DNA from: JAJVIP01 sp964405835
GTDB lineage: Bacteria; Elusimicrobiota; Elusimicrobia; F11
Direction: 5' to 3'
Assembly: GCA_964405835.1 (NCBI GenBank)
Contig: CAYOPN010000002.1
Span: 49,993 to 113,992 of the forward strand
DNA: 64,000 nucleotides
Positions 8,521-17,111 of this stretch are shown here, piece by piece. How positions within the stretch are numbered: position 1 is the stretch's first letter; every line of letters begins with the position of its first letter. Under the pieces are notes generated by a model. The model did not search any database. It saw only the letters and a list, made by a program, of their open reading frames with translations, and was not told the origin of the DNA. The position numbers and the translations under genes are program-made.

Positions 8521-9594
8521 TTAAGGTTTGCTGGCCCAGCTTTCTACTAAACGTTGGGCCTCTTCGTAGTTTTGGTGGTGGCCGATGTCGATCCACTCTT
8601 CCATGATGGGGAAGCTGACCACGGTCTTTTTCTGGGCGATGAAGCGTTTGATGAGGTCTGGCATGTCGCAGTGCTCGCCTTTCTTTTGGATGGGGCCCAG
8701 CGCGGATGGTTCGATCAAGTAAATTCCGGCATTCACGAACAGGTTGTAGACAGGTTTCTCGATCACATCGGTGATGACTTCCTCGTTGCAATTAATCACG
8801 CCGTAAGGAACTTTCACGTCGTATTTACGGACCGCCACCGTGCAGTCGGCGTTGTGTTCTTTGTGAAAAGCGATCATGGAACGGAAATCCATATCGGTCA
8901 AAATATCGCCGTTCATGACGAGCAGCGTATCGTCGGTTTTCTCCAGCAACCCCAGCGCGCCCGCCGTTCCCAGCGGCTCTTCTTCATCCAAATAGGAGAC
9001 CTGGATGTCGAATTTCTTTCCGTCTTGGAAATGGTTCACGATTTCTTCGCTCTTGTGATGGGTGGTGATCTTCACTTTGCGGATTCCGGATTTTCGCAGG
9101 TTGCGAATGATGATTTCCATGAGCGGCTGGTCGCCAACGGGCAACATGGGTTTGGGGGTGTTCATCGTCAAAGGCATCAAACGTTTTCCCTGGCCGCCCG
9201 CCATCAGCACGGCCTGAACGGAGAGATCGCGGCCGGGCATTAAATCGTCCAGACACAACAAGTCAAGGACCCGGCCTGCTTCATCGACGATCGGAAGATG
9301 GAGAACGTTGTACTTGTTGAGTATTTTCAAGTAGGCCTCGGGCGGTTGCCCCGGGAGGGCCGTGATGGGTTTCGCGAACCGGGTCCCCTGCTTTTTGGTG
9401 AGCAAGGTTGAAATGGGAAGCGCGAAATTCATGTGGTCAAGAACGGCCCGGCGCATGTCGCCGTCGGTCACGGTTCCCAATAAAATCCGTTGGGCGTCGG
9501 CCACCAAAACAATTCCCCACTGCGTGCGGTCGAGAACTTGAAACGCATCGCTGATGGGTTTGTCCGGAGCAATTAATATGGGGTCCAAATTCAC
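8521..9594 (-). CDS. ptmE: CBS-domain nucleotidyltransferase, PtmE-like guanylyltransferase
   Basis: 357 aa, starting at a GTG that overlaps the hisH stop as GTGA. Residues about 1-115 are a CBS pair (GIVLVADAQRILLGTVTDGD, HLPIVDEAGRVLDLLCLDD). Residues about 125-350 are a sugar nucleotidyltransferase: VLMAGGQGKRLMPLT (NTP loop), TPKPMLPVG, VMNGDILTDMDF (metal Asp), FVNAGIYLIEP, EEWIDIGHHQNYEEA. This CBS-NTase order matches PtmE, which makes GDP-glucosamine in the Campylobacter legionaminic acid pathway. The neighbours hisH, hisF, legB and legC support the call. The nucleotide used here is not proven. Confidence 0.82.
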   Translation of the reverse strand: MNLDPILIAPDKPISDAFQVLDRTQWGIVLVADAQRILLGTVTDGDMRRAVLDHMNFALPISTLLTKKQGTRFAKPITALPGQPPEAYLKILNKYNVLHLPIVDEAGRVLDLLCLDDLMPGRDLSVQAVLMAGGQGKRLMPLTMNTPKPMLPVGDQPLMEIIIRNLRKSGIRKVKITTHHKSEEIVNHFQDGKKFDIQVSYLDEEEPLGTAGALGLLEKTDDTLLVMNGDILTDMDFRSMIAFHKEHNADCTVAVRKYDVKVPYGVINCNEEVITDVIEKPVYNLFVNAGIYLIEPSALGPIQKKGEHCDMPDLIKRFIAQKKTVVSFPIMEEWIDIGHHQNYEEAQRLVESWASKP

Positions 9595-10256
9595 TTAATG
9601 ACCACCTCGCGGGTCGCAAAAATTTGATTCTTAAAGTTTTCGTAAAGCTTCAGCCCAGCAGGTCCGCTGCGTTCCGGATGGAATTGGCACGCGAAGACTT
9701 TCCCCACCTGCACGCTCGAACAAAATGTCACGGGCCCGTAAGTCGTTTGCGAAAGCGCGGCCGAGGGTGCGGTGGGACGCACATGGTACGAATGAACAAA
9801 ATAAAAAGACGTCCCTTCGGGCGTGCCTTCCAATCCTGTCCCCTCCCACGTCCGTCCGGCAGGACGAGAAATGCTGTTCCATCCCACCTGCGGCACTTTG
9901 TGGGCGCCGGGCTCGATCTTTACCACATCGCCCTCGATAAGCCCAAGTCCTTTGTGGCGGCCAAATTCATGGCTCTCCGTCATGAGCAACTGAAGGCCCA
10001 AACATATCCCCATAAACGGCTTCCCGCTGACGGCCGCGTCCTTTAACACCTGCACCAGATCAAGCCGTCGCAACGTCTCCATCGCATTGCCAAATGCGCC
10101 AACCCCCGGGAGGATGACGGCATCCGCGTTTTCAATATCGGTCTTTGCATTCGATAGAGTTCCCATCAACCCCACGTGTTCGCAGGCGCGTAAGATACTG
10201 AACACGTTGCCGAGCCCATAATCGACGATGACCACATTGCCTTGTTTCTGCTGCAT
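9591..10256 (-). CDS. hisH: HisH-like glutamine amidotransferase subunit
   Basis: 221 aa class I glutaminase. MGICLGLQLL carries the nucleophile Cys, FACQFHPERSG the catalytic His and Glu, and DYGLGNVFS the N-terminal strand. It releases ammonia from glutamine and pairs with the HisF-like protein encoded directly upstream (TAA and ATG abut). No other histidine genes are present, and the WbpG-type ligase lies across the divergent promoter. Together these point to the HisH2/HisF2 pair that feeds ammonia for acetamidino formation on a sugar, not to histidine synthesis. Confidence 0.88.
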   Translation of the reverse strand: MQQKQGNVVIVDYGLGNVFSILRACEHVGLMGTLSNAKTDIENADAVILPGVGAFGNAMETLRRLDLVQVLKDAAVSGKPFMGICLGLQLLMTESHEFGRHKGLGLIEGDVVKIEPGAHKVPQVGWNSISRPAGRTWEGTGLEGTPEGTSFYFVHSYHVRPTAPSAALSQTTYGPVTFCSSVQVGKVFACQFHPERSGPAGLKLYENFKNQIFATREVVIK

Positions 10257-11087
10257 TTAGGCCGCCTTGACCTTCAGGAAATCTTTGACTTGGGCAATGG
10301 TCCCTTGTTCGATGCTCCGGATGATGCGGCTGCCGCGAAGCGAATCCGCATTGATGCCGTCGGTATTCCCCTCCGCGATGGCGCGCTTCATAAAATTAAA
10401 ATGGAACAACGACGCCACGCTGACCGCGTCGGCATGACCATCTTGAATAACCGCTTCGATGTCCTCGGGCGCTCCCGCGCCGCCCGCGGCAATGACCGGA
10501 ATGGAAACCATATCGGCCATTTTGCGCGTGAGCTCCACGTCGTACCCTTTGCCCGCGCCTTCTTTGTCGATGGAGGTGAGCAAAATCTCGCCGGCCCCCA
10601 ATTCTTGCGCGCGCTGGGCCCATGCAAAGGCCTCAACGCCGGTGTTTTCCCGTCCGTTGTTTGTGAAGCAAAGATAGCCGCCGTTCGGCTGGCGAATAAC
10701 TTCGATAGACACGACGATCGTCGATGAACCAAAAATACGGGACGCTTCGCCGATAAGCTGCGGCTGGTTAATGACGGCGGTATTTAACGACACCTTGTCG
10801 GCCCCGGCGCGCAGGACTTGGCGGATATCTTCAATGGTCCGCAAACCGCCGCCGACCGTGAGCGGGATGAAAATCTCCTTGGAAATGCGCTTTACGATGT
10901 CCAACAAACTGTTTCGTTCGTAAAGGCTGGCCACCACATCCATAAAAATCAATTCATCGGCGCCCTGGTCGTAATAATGCCGCGCGAAAATTTCGGGACG
11001 GCCCAAGACCCGCAAACCTTCCAGGTGGATTCCTTTGACGAGATTCGGGCCTTTGATATCGAGGCGGGGAATGATTCGGATTGCCAT
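10257..11087 (-). CDS. hisF: HisF-like synthase subunit of the sugar amidination system
   Basis: 276 aa TIM barrel. IPRLDIKGPNLVKGIHLEGL keeps the first catalytic Asp and phosphate loop, and LTVGGGLRT and IPVIAAGGAG are the other phosphate loops. The second catalytic Asp of true HisF (in AIDAK) is Glu here, in SIEVIRQ. The VKGIHLEGLRVLG stretch is the form seen in HisF2 of flagellin and O-antigen loci. I read it as an ammonia channel partner for the WbpG-type enzyme. A GAGGGG Shine-Dalgarno precedes the ATG. It is the first gene of the leftward operon. Confidence 0.87.
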   Translation of the reverse strand: MAIRIIPRLDIKGPNLVKGIHLEGLRVLGRPEIFARHYYDQGADELIFMDVVASLYERNSLLDIVKRISKEIFIPLTVGGGLRTIEDIRQVLRAGADKVSLNTAVINQPQLIGEASRIFGSSTIVVSIEVIRQPNGGYLCFTNNGRENTGVEAFAWAQRAQELGAGEILLTSIDKEGAGKGYDVELTRKMADMVSIPVIAAGGAGAPEDIEAVIQDGHADAVSVASLFHFNFMKRAIAEGNTDGINADSLRGSRIIRSIEQGTIAQVKDFLKVKAA

Positions 11088-11118
11088 ATTAATAGCCCCT
11101 CATTTATCAAAATTTCAA

Positions 11119-11147
11119 TTGTCCGACTACCGGGATTTCTTTATACT
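11119..11147 (+). promoter_or_regulatory. Sigma70-type promoter in the divergent hisF / deacetylase gap
   Basis: TTGTCC (11119-11124) and TATACT (11142-11147) are 17 bp apart on the plus strand. This is a good match, in the 78-bp gap between hisF (leftward) and the deacetylase gene (rightward). The predicted start site is about 12 nt before the ATG at 11166, with no clear Shine-Dalgarno, so the first gene may have a very short leader. I could not find an equally convincing promoter for hisF on the other strand. Confidence 0.6.
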
Positions 11148-11165
11148 CGCCCGTCGTAAAATCCC

Positions 11166-12095
11166 ATGAAAGTTAATCCTTCCGGCATCATGTTTCACCA
11201 CTTCCACAACGACGTCCACCCGATGTCGCAAGGCTCCATCTCGGCCGGTGATTTGGACCAAATACTCCGGCATATCGGACGCGACAACATCCTCTCCCCC
11301 AATGAATGGCGCCAACATGCGGACCGCGGGGAGTTGGCCCCCCATCACACCTGCATCACACTCGATGACACGCTGCTTTGCCAATACGACGTGGCCAAAC
11401 CGGTGTTGGACAAATGGAACATCAAGGCATTTTGGTTCGTCAATTCGGGCCCGCTCCTCGGCCAACTGGAACCGCTTGAAATTTACCGTCATTTCCGGAC
11501 CATGGAATACCCAGACATCGCCGCTTTTTACGCGGATTTCTTCGAGGCGGCCGGCCGGTCGCCCTATCAATCCAAATTCAAACAGGCGCTCGGTTCTTTT
11601 GTCCCGGAAAACTATTTAAAGGAATTCCCTTTTTATACGCCGCAGGACCGCACGTTCCGTTTTGTTCGCGACCGCGTGCTGGGAAAGGCCGCTTACGACG
11701 ACGTAATGCAAAGCCTCATGAAATCGCGAAGATACGACGTTCAAGCCGCTTCCCGGCTGCTCTGGATGAAGGAAAGCCAAGTGAAACAACTCCAAGAGGA
11801 AGGACATGAAATCGGGATGCATTCGCACACGCACCCGACAACGCTCGGTGAATTGGACCGCGCGGAACAACAAAAAGAATACGAGCTCAATTTCTCTTTC
11901 TTAAAAAAGCTCCTAAACGTCTCCCCCACCAGCATGTCGCATCCCTGCAACTCCTACAGCGGCGTTACGCTCGACATCCTCCGCAATATGGGAATCACCG
12001 TTGGGTTTCGGTCGAACCCCAGCCAACCGGAATTTACCAACCTGGAATTTCCGCGCATTGACCACGCGGTGCTCATGGCAGAAGTGGCGCGATGA
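11166..12095 (+). CDS. NodB-like polysaccharide deacetylase family protein
   Basis: 309 aa. ITLDDTLLCQYD resembles the TxDD motif 1 of NodB-fold deacetylases, GMHSHTHPTTL is the HxxxH metal motif and SHPCNSYSGVTLDIL the following substrate-arch strand. No signal peptide is seen, so it should act in the cytoplasm on a soluble or lipid-linked sugar. It is the first gene of the rightward operon and overlaps the formyltransferase by 4 nt (ATGA). Deacetylation followed by N-formylation of the same amine is an attractive inference from this pairing. Confidence 0.75.
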   Translation: MKVNPSGIMFHHFHNDVHPMSQGSISAGDLDQILRHIGRDNILSPNEWRQHADRGELAPHHTCITLDDTLLCQYDVAKPVLDKWNIKAFWFVNSGPLLGQLEPLEIYRHFRTMEYPDIAAFYADFFEAAGRSPYQSKFKQALGSFVPENYLKEFPFYTPQDRTFRFVRDRVLGKAAYDDVMQSLMKSRRYDVQAASRLLWMKESQVKQLQEEGHEIGMHSHTHPTTLGELDRAEQQKEYELNFSFLKKLLNVSPTSMSHPCNSYSGVTLDILRNMGITVGFRSNPSQPEFTNLEFPRIDHAVLMAEVAR

Positions 12096-12886
12096 AAATC
12101 ACGGTCTTCACAAGCAACCAACCCCGCCACCTAAACCTGGTCCGCCAACTTTCGGAAATTTCCGATGAGGTTTTTGCCTGCCTTGAGTGCAGCACGCTCT
12201 TTCCCGGCGAGGTCGAGGATTTTTATCACAAGTCGGAAACGTTCCAGGCGTATTTCCGGCATGTCATATCGGCGGAGCGCGCGCTTTTCAAGGCCCCTTC
12301 TTTTCATCCCAAAAATGTCCGCACGCTCAGCATGAAGATGGGCGACCTAAACCGCCTCACGATGGAAGAACTGGCCCCCACGCTCGACGCCGATCATTAT
12401 GTGGTGTTTGGGGCCAGTTTTATTAAAGGCCCTCTCTGTGATTTCCTGGTCGAGCGCAAAGCGCTCAACATCCACATGGGTCTTTCCCCTTACTATCGCG
12501 GCAACTCTTGCAATTTCTGGGCCCTGCAAGACGGAAGACCCGAGATGGTGGGCGCTTCCATCATTCACTTGGCCAAAGGATTGGACACCGGAGAAATTCT
12601 TTTTCATTCCGTCCCCCCGGCCAAGGCCTACGCTCCCTTTGAACTCGGCATGCAGGCGGTGGCCTCCGCCCAACTCGCGCTGGTCAACATGATCAAGGAA
12701 AAGAAAATCCGCTCGTTCGCGCCGGTCGCGCAAGACAAAAGCCAAGAATTGCGTTACACGCGAAAAAACGATTTCACGGACCAGGTGGCCGCCGCGTTTA
12801 TGGCCCAGCCACCGTCCTCAAACGATATTTTCAAGAAACTGAAAGAACGCCGGCTTGAAACATTCATCAACCCGGTCGTCTGCTGA
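12092..12886 (+). CDS. Formyltransferase-like protein (sugar N-formyltransferase)
   Basis: 264 aa. The fold of methionyl-tRNA and sugar formyltransferases is recognisable: YVVFGASFIKGPLCDF leads to the catalytic region, LNIHMGLSPYYRGN carries the catalytic His and the SPYYRG loop, and HLAKGLDTGEILF carries the catalytic Asp. Sugar formyltransferases use 10-formyl-tetrahydrofolate to formylate an amino sugar, normally at the nucleotide-sugar stage. The short C-terminus lacks the second domain of Fmt. The substrate may be the amine freed by the neighbouring deacetylase, or a 4-amino sugar from a DegT enzyme. Confidence 0.8.
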   Translation: MKITVFTSNQPRHLNLVRQLSEISDEVFACLECSTLFPGEVEDFYHKSETFQAYFRHVISAERALFKAPSFHPKNVRTLSMKMGDLNRLTMEELAPTLDADHYVVFGASFIKGPLCDFLVERKALNIHMGLSPYYRGNSCNFWALQDGRPEMVGASIIHLAKGLDTGEILFHSVPPAKAYAPFELGMQAVASAQLALVNMIKEKKIRSFAPVAQDKSQELRYTRKNDFTDQVAAAFMAQPPSSNDIFKKLKERRLETFINPVVC

Positions 12887-12904
12887 CATGGAGATCCCAG
12901 AGTA

Positions 12905-14281
12905 ATGATAAAGTTCCCCGCGCCCCAAACCGGCCTTGCCCTTTTCGACGTGCCGGAAGAGAAGCTCGACATCAAATACGGCCTGCCACGGGAAGTGGCC
13001 TTCTGCCAGTCCTGCGTCATTTCCAACCAGAAACCGACTTCGGCGGTGGAATACAAACACACGGCCGCCTCGAAAAAAGAGACCGTGGCGATCGGGGAAG
13101 ACGGAATTTGCAGCGCGTGCCGCGTTTCGGAAGAGAAAAAGAAAATCGATTGGGCGGAACGGCGCAAAGAACTGAAAGAGCTTTGCGACAAACACCGCAA
13201 GAACGACGGCTCGTTCGACTGCCTGGTCCCCGGTTCCGGCGGCAAAGACAGTTTTTACACGGCCCACATTCTCAAGCACGAATTCGGAATGCATCCGTTA
13301 ACGATCACATGGGCGCCGCACATTTACACCGACTGGGGCTGGAAGAACATGCAGTCCTGGATCCACGCCGGGTTCGACAATATATTGATGACGCCCAATG
13401 GAAAAGTCCACCGTTTGCTGACCCGCCTCGCCGTTGAAAACTTGTTTCATCCTTTCCAGCCCTTCTTTTACGGGCAAAAGGCATTGGCTCCGAAATTGGC
13501 CAGCAAGTTCAATATCCCGCTTATTTTTTACGGAGAGAACGAAGCCGAATATGGCAACAAAGCCGCCACATTTAAGAACCCGAAACAAGACACCAAGTAT
13601 TTCGCGATCCCCTCCCAAAGCGATATTTATCTTGGAGGTGTTTCCATGCGCGAATTGATCGAAGACTTTAAACTTGTCGACAACGACTTAAATCTCTACA
13701 TGCCGGCCGACCCCAACGAACTTTCCGCGCGCAACACCGAGGTGCATTATTTAGGCTATTACCTGAAATGGCACCCGCAGTCCTGCTACTACTACGTGTG
13801 CGAGCACAGCGATTTTCAAGCTTGCCCCGAACGCAACCCCGGCACGTTCAGCAAATACGCCAGCCTCGATGACAAGATCGATGACTTAAATTTCTATACC
13901 ACCTACATCAAGTTCGGAATTGGACGCGCCACCTACGATGCCTCGCAAGAAATCCGCTCCGGCGATATTACCCGTGAAGAAGGCGTGGGCCTGGTGAAAC
14001 GCTACGACGGCGAGTTCCCCGAACGGTTCATGAAAGAGTTGCTTGAATATTTGAGCCTGCCCGAGCGTCAATTCGGCGAGGTTTCGAAATTTTTCGAGAG
14101 CCCCGTCATGACACGGGCGTATTTTGATCTGTTGTGCGACAAGTTCCGTTCGCCCCATCTTTGGAAGCGCGAAGGAAACCAATGGCAGTTGCGTCACCGC
14201 GTATGGGACAAAGAAACCCTTCCCGCCACGACGGGCCCTTCGTGGAAAAAAGAATACGACGCGAAATGGAACCTATCTTAA
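12905..14281 (+). CDS. ptmG: N-acetyl sugar amidotransferase (WbpG/PtmG family)
   Basis: 458 aa. CQSCVISNQKP and GICSACRVS are the paired Cys motifs of this family, and VPGSGGKDSFYTAHIL is the PP-loop ATP site. The length and the YGENEAEYGNK segment also fit. These enzymes turn an N-acetyl group into an acetamidino group using ammonia delivered by HisH/HisF. The two partner genes lie 1.8-3.3 kb away on the opposite strand of the divergent promoter. In Campylobacter the homologue (PtmG) amidinates legionaminic acid, which fits the Leg genes here. Confidence 0.88.
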   Translation: MIKFPAPQTGLALFDVPEEKLDIKYGLPREVAFCQSCVISNQKPTSAVEYKHTAASKKETVAIGEDGICSACRVSEEKKKIDWAERRKELKELCDKHRKNDGSFDCLVPGSGGKDSFYTAHILKHEFGMHPLTITWAPHIYTDWGWKNMQSWIHAGFDNILMTPNGKVHRLLTRLAVENLFHPFQPFFYGQKALAPKLASKFNIPLIFYGENEAEYGNKAATFKNPKQDTKYFAIPSQSDIYLGGVSMRELIEDFKLVDNDLNLYMPADPNELSARNTEVHYLGYYLKWHPQSCYYYVCEHSDFQACPERNPGTFSKYASLDDKIDDLNFYTTYIKFGIGRATYDASQEIRSGDITREEGVGLVKRYDGEFPERFMKELLEYLSLPERQFGEVSKFFESPVMTRAYFDLLCDKFRSPHLWKREGNQWQLRHRVWDKETLPATTGPSWKKEYDAKWNLS

Positions 14282-15162
14282 AACGCTGCGCGCTTTACAT
14301 CCCCACAAAAGACCGTCCTCAACAACTCGACCGGCTTTTGACCGCTTACAAAACGGCCGGCTTTCGCTCCTCGATGTATATCGGCGATGCAAGCACGAAT
14401 GAGGCTTCCGCTCTCCTCTCCGAAAACATTGCAAAACAGCACGCGGAAGGACTCATGGTCCATTACCGCCGCCTGGCCAGCCGGGGGATTCACGAGGGAC
14501 TGCTGGACCTGCTCGAAAACGGACAGGAAGATTTCGCGGCCTTTGTGGAAGACGACAATTTCGTATCGCCCGAAGGCCTCGCCGAGTGCGCGAAATTTTT
14601 ATCGGACCATCCGGATTACCGCACGGCCTGCGGTACCGGTGAGACCTTTCACGAAAACAATCCGCAAAGGACCTCCGCCTATCCCATGGGATCCAACGAA
14701 CGGGAGCGGCCGATGGACCGTTTGTCAAGCTACTTTAACGGCGGCTTGTTTCTCCCCTATCTTTCCGTCCATCGCCGAAGCGAATTTATTGAAGACCTCG
14801 CGCCTGTTCGCCGCTGCCGCGACGTTAATTTCATTGAAATACTGGTGAACGGTTTAAGCATCCTGCGCGGCAAGGCGAAATGTATCGATACGTTTTACAT
14901 CCGCCGGCAGGTCCCGCGGCCGGGAGAGTACGGCATTCCACCGGCCGTCGAGTGGATCACGAGTGAGGGTTGGCGTGATGCCGCCCTAATTTTCCTAAGC
15001 GAAATCGCCAAAGCGCTGGTTGACGCGGGCGAAGAGGCGGCAACGGCGCACGCGGCGGCGGAAACCGCGCTTTATGACTATTTGACTGTCCGGTTCAAAG
15101 CCTGCACCCCGCCCCAACCCCTGTTGAAGAAGATTTTTAAAATGATAAAGAGCCCGGCATGA
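14266..15162 (+). CDS. Glycosyltransferase, TIGR00180-like family
   Basis: About 298 aa from the ATG at 14266 (MEPILKRCALYIPTKDRP), which overlaps the end of the amidotransferase gene by 16 nt; the longer frame from 14134 is a shadow of that gene. ALYIPTKDRPQQLDRLL is the opening strand of a GT-A-like fold, YIGDAS follows it, and DFAAFVEDDNFVSP is a DD(N) nucleotide and metal motif. LFLPYLSVHRRSEF and the C-terminal helix rich in Ala match another protein in this window (51547-52632), so the two are likely paralogues. Donor sugar unknown. Confidence 0.7.
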   Translation: MEPILKRCALYIPTKDRPQQLDRLLTAYKTAGFRSSMYIGDASTNEASALLSENIAKQHAEGLMVHYRRLASRGIHEGLLDLLENGQEDFAAFVEDDNFVSPEGLAECAKFLSDHPDYRTACGTGETFHENNPQRTSAYPMGSNERERPMDRLSSYFNGGLFLPYLSVHRRSEFIEDLAPVRRCRDVNFIEILVNGLSILRGKAKCIDTFYIRRQVPRPGEYGIPPAVEWITSEGWRDAALIFLSEIAKALVDAGEEAATAHAAAETALYDYLTVRFKACTPPQPLLKKIFKMIKSPA

Positions 15163-16115
15163 AAGATTTCGCTGTCATCGGCTGCGGCGGACTGGGAGCG
15201 CGGCACGCGCAAGCCTTGTCCAAAACCAAAGAGTCTATCCGGGTATGGGCCGTCGACACTTCCGCGACCGCTCTCGAAGCGTGCCGGGACATTATTGAAA
15301 AGACGCCGGGCCGTAATCCCAAAAGCGAATTCCAATACGCGTCCGGACTCGAATCCCTTCCCAAAAAGTTGGCTTTCGTGATCATTGCGACCACGAACCG
15401 GCCGCGCCTTGGCATTTTGAAGACGTTGGTTGAAAAACATGAAGTGACGGGAATGCTGCTTGAGAAAATCCTTTTTCCGAAATGGGCCGATTACGATGAA
15501 TGTGAAAAGCTTCTTAAAAAAGGCCTGCCCCCCACTTGGGTCAATACCAACATGACAATGGTCCCTCACTACCGGGACCTAAAACCCTTTTCCCAGGGCG
15601 CGCCCGTGTCCTTGAATCTTGTCGGTGGCGACATCCGGATTGCCTCCAATTTCATTCACTACATCGACTACATTCATTTCCTGACAGGGGCCACGGAATA
15701 CGAGCCCCTCATCGACCCGCGCTTTGTGACGGTCATCGACAGCAAACGGGCGGGATTCAAGGAGCTCGAAGGCGAAGCGTATTTCCGCTTCAAGGACGGC
15801 AGTTCGGTCCATATCTCGACCCGGAACAACTCCGACAATCCCTTTCAGATAGAGGTTTCAACCAAGGACGCGCATTTGTTCTCCCGGGACCGGGAAGAAA
15901 AATCGTGGCTGGCCACACGCGAAGGCAAATGGGCTTGGAAAGAATCCGTGACACCGACGCCGTTTCAAAGCCGGCTGACCACGGAGTTGGCCGATCAGTT
16001 TATGGCGGGTCAAAAGCTTCCCCTCACCGGCCTGGAAATGTCGATCAAATTGCACCGTCCGCTCGTCCAAGCCCTGCTCAAATTGGGCAATACCGATGAA
16101 ATACCCTTCACGTGA
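15159..16115 (+). CDS. Gfo/Idh/MocA family oxidoreductase
   Basis: 318 aa. FAVIGCGGLGARHAQAL is the NAD(P)-binding start, FVIIATTNRPR the second strand, and MLLEKILFPKW replaces the usual EKP with EKI, keeping the lysine. IASNFIHYIDYIHFLTG holds a conserved His in the substrate pocket. Its start overlaps the upstream glycosyltransferase by 4 nt (ATGA). The substrate is not evident. Placed between a glycosyltransferase and a methyltransferase, it probably makes a rare sugar for this operon. Confidence 0.78.
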   Translation: MKDFAVIGCGGLGARHAQALSKTKESIRVWAVDTSATALEACRDIIEKTPGRNPKSEFQYASGLESLPKKLAFVIIATTNRPRLGILKTLVEKHEVTGMLLEKILFPKWADYDECEKLLKKGLPPTWVNTNMTMVPHYRDLKPFSQGAPVSLNLVGGDIRIASNFIHYIDYIHFLTGATEYEPLIDPRFVTVIDSKRAGFKELEGEAYFRFKDGSSVHISTRNNSDNPFQIEVSTKDAHLFSRDREEKSWLATREGKWAWKESVTPTPFQSRLTTELADQFMAGQKLPLTGLEMSIKLHRPLVQALLKLGNTDEIPFT

Positions 16116-16136
16116 TTTTTTTCTACCATCCGGGAC

Positions 16137-17111
16137 ATGAGCAAACAATCTCTTCGTAACGCCGCCAAAGAAGCGCTAAAAGTCGCTTTTTCAATCCCCC
16201 GGAAAAACGCGCTGCGCCGCACGGCGGACCTGTACTCCAACATGCCGATCGACCCCTCGGAGATTTCCCCAAAAAGGTCGAAGACCATCAAGAGCTACAT
16301 TGCCAAACGCGCGTTCGGGTCCGAATCCGTCGATTTTTTTGAACACATCCGCCGGAACTACGGGAAGTCTTTCGAACACGGCGCCAGCCTGGGATCGCAT
16401 CACGCGAACTTTGAGCGCGACCTGATGACACGCGGACTCGTGCGCAACATGGACTGTTACGAAATATCCCCTGGCGCCATTGTTAAAGCCAAAGCGCTCG
16501 CGCAAAACGACGGCCTTACCAACATCCGCTTTTTCGAACAGAACCTGAACGACATGAAGTTCGAACGCGCCAAATACAACGCGATCTTCGCGTTCAAGAG
16601 CCTGCACCACGTTGAAAATCTGGAAGGCCTGTTTGAACGTGTCCGCGCCGCCTTGCTGCCGGATGGCTACTTCTTTGTGGACGATTTCTTCGGTCCCCGG
16701 CGCCTGCAATGGACAGACGAACAGCTTCGCATCACCAATGAAATTCTCGCGCTGCTTCCCGACGAACTAAAGGTGGACCTGGGGTCGTTCCGTCCCAAAA
16801 TCCATGGCGAACGAAAACGCAGCAGCATTGAGGAAAACATTGCGATCGATCCCTCCGAAGCGGTCCGTTCGGATGATGTACTGCCGGTCCTGAAGAAATA
16901 TTTTGAGGTCATCGAAGAGAAAGACTACGGCGGGAACATCTACTTGCTGCTGTTCAACAAGATCATGGGCAACTTCCGGGACGACCATCCGTTATCGCAA
17001 ACGATTATCCGGCTGATCATGTACATCGAAGAGCAGGCGCTCAAGACCGGCACCCTCAAAAGCAGCGACTTTAAATACCTCATCGCCCGCCCCCTTCCAA
17101 AAACCAACTAG
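16137..17111 (+). CDS. SAM-dependent methyltransferase
   Basis: 324 aa. GKSFEHGASLGSHHANFER is motif I with its glycines, MDCYEISPGAI the acidic end of strand 2, YNAIFAFKSLHHVENLEGL motif II with HHVE, and LLPDGYFFVDDFFGPRR the post-II strand. This is the type 11/12 layout. The C-terminal 100 residues are helical and not recognised. The stop codon shares the CTAG with the stop of the convergent gene, so no terminator separates the two operons. A sugar or lipid-linked glycan methylation role is inferred. Confidence 0.72.
   Translation: MSKQSLRNAAKEALKVAFSIPRKNALRRTADLYSNMPIDPSEISPKRSKTIKSYIAKRAFGSESVDFFEHIRRNYGKSFEHGASLGSHHANFERDLMTRGLVRNMDCYEISPGAIVKAKALAQNDGLTNIRFFEQNLNDMKFERAKYNAIFAFKSLHHVENLEGLFERVRAALLPDGYFFVDDFFGPRRLQWTDEQLRITNEILALLPDELKVDLGSFRPKIHGERKRSSIEENIAIDPSEAVRSDDVLPVLKKYFEVIEEKDYGGNIYLLLFNKIMGNFRDDHPLSQTIIRLIMYIEEQALKTGTLKSSDFKYLIARPLPKTN

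Noticed and set aside
10257..11087. HisF and HisH as histidine biosynthesis genes
   Set aside because: No other his genes are present, the second catalytic Asp is changed and a WbpG-type ligase is adjacent.
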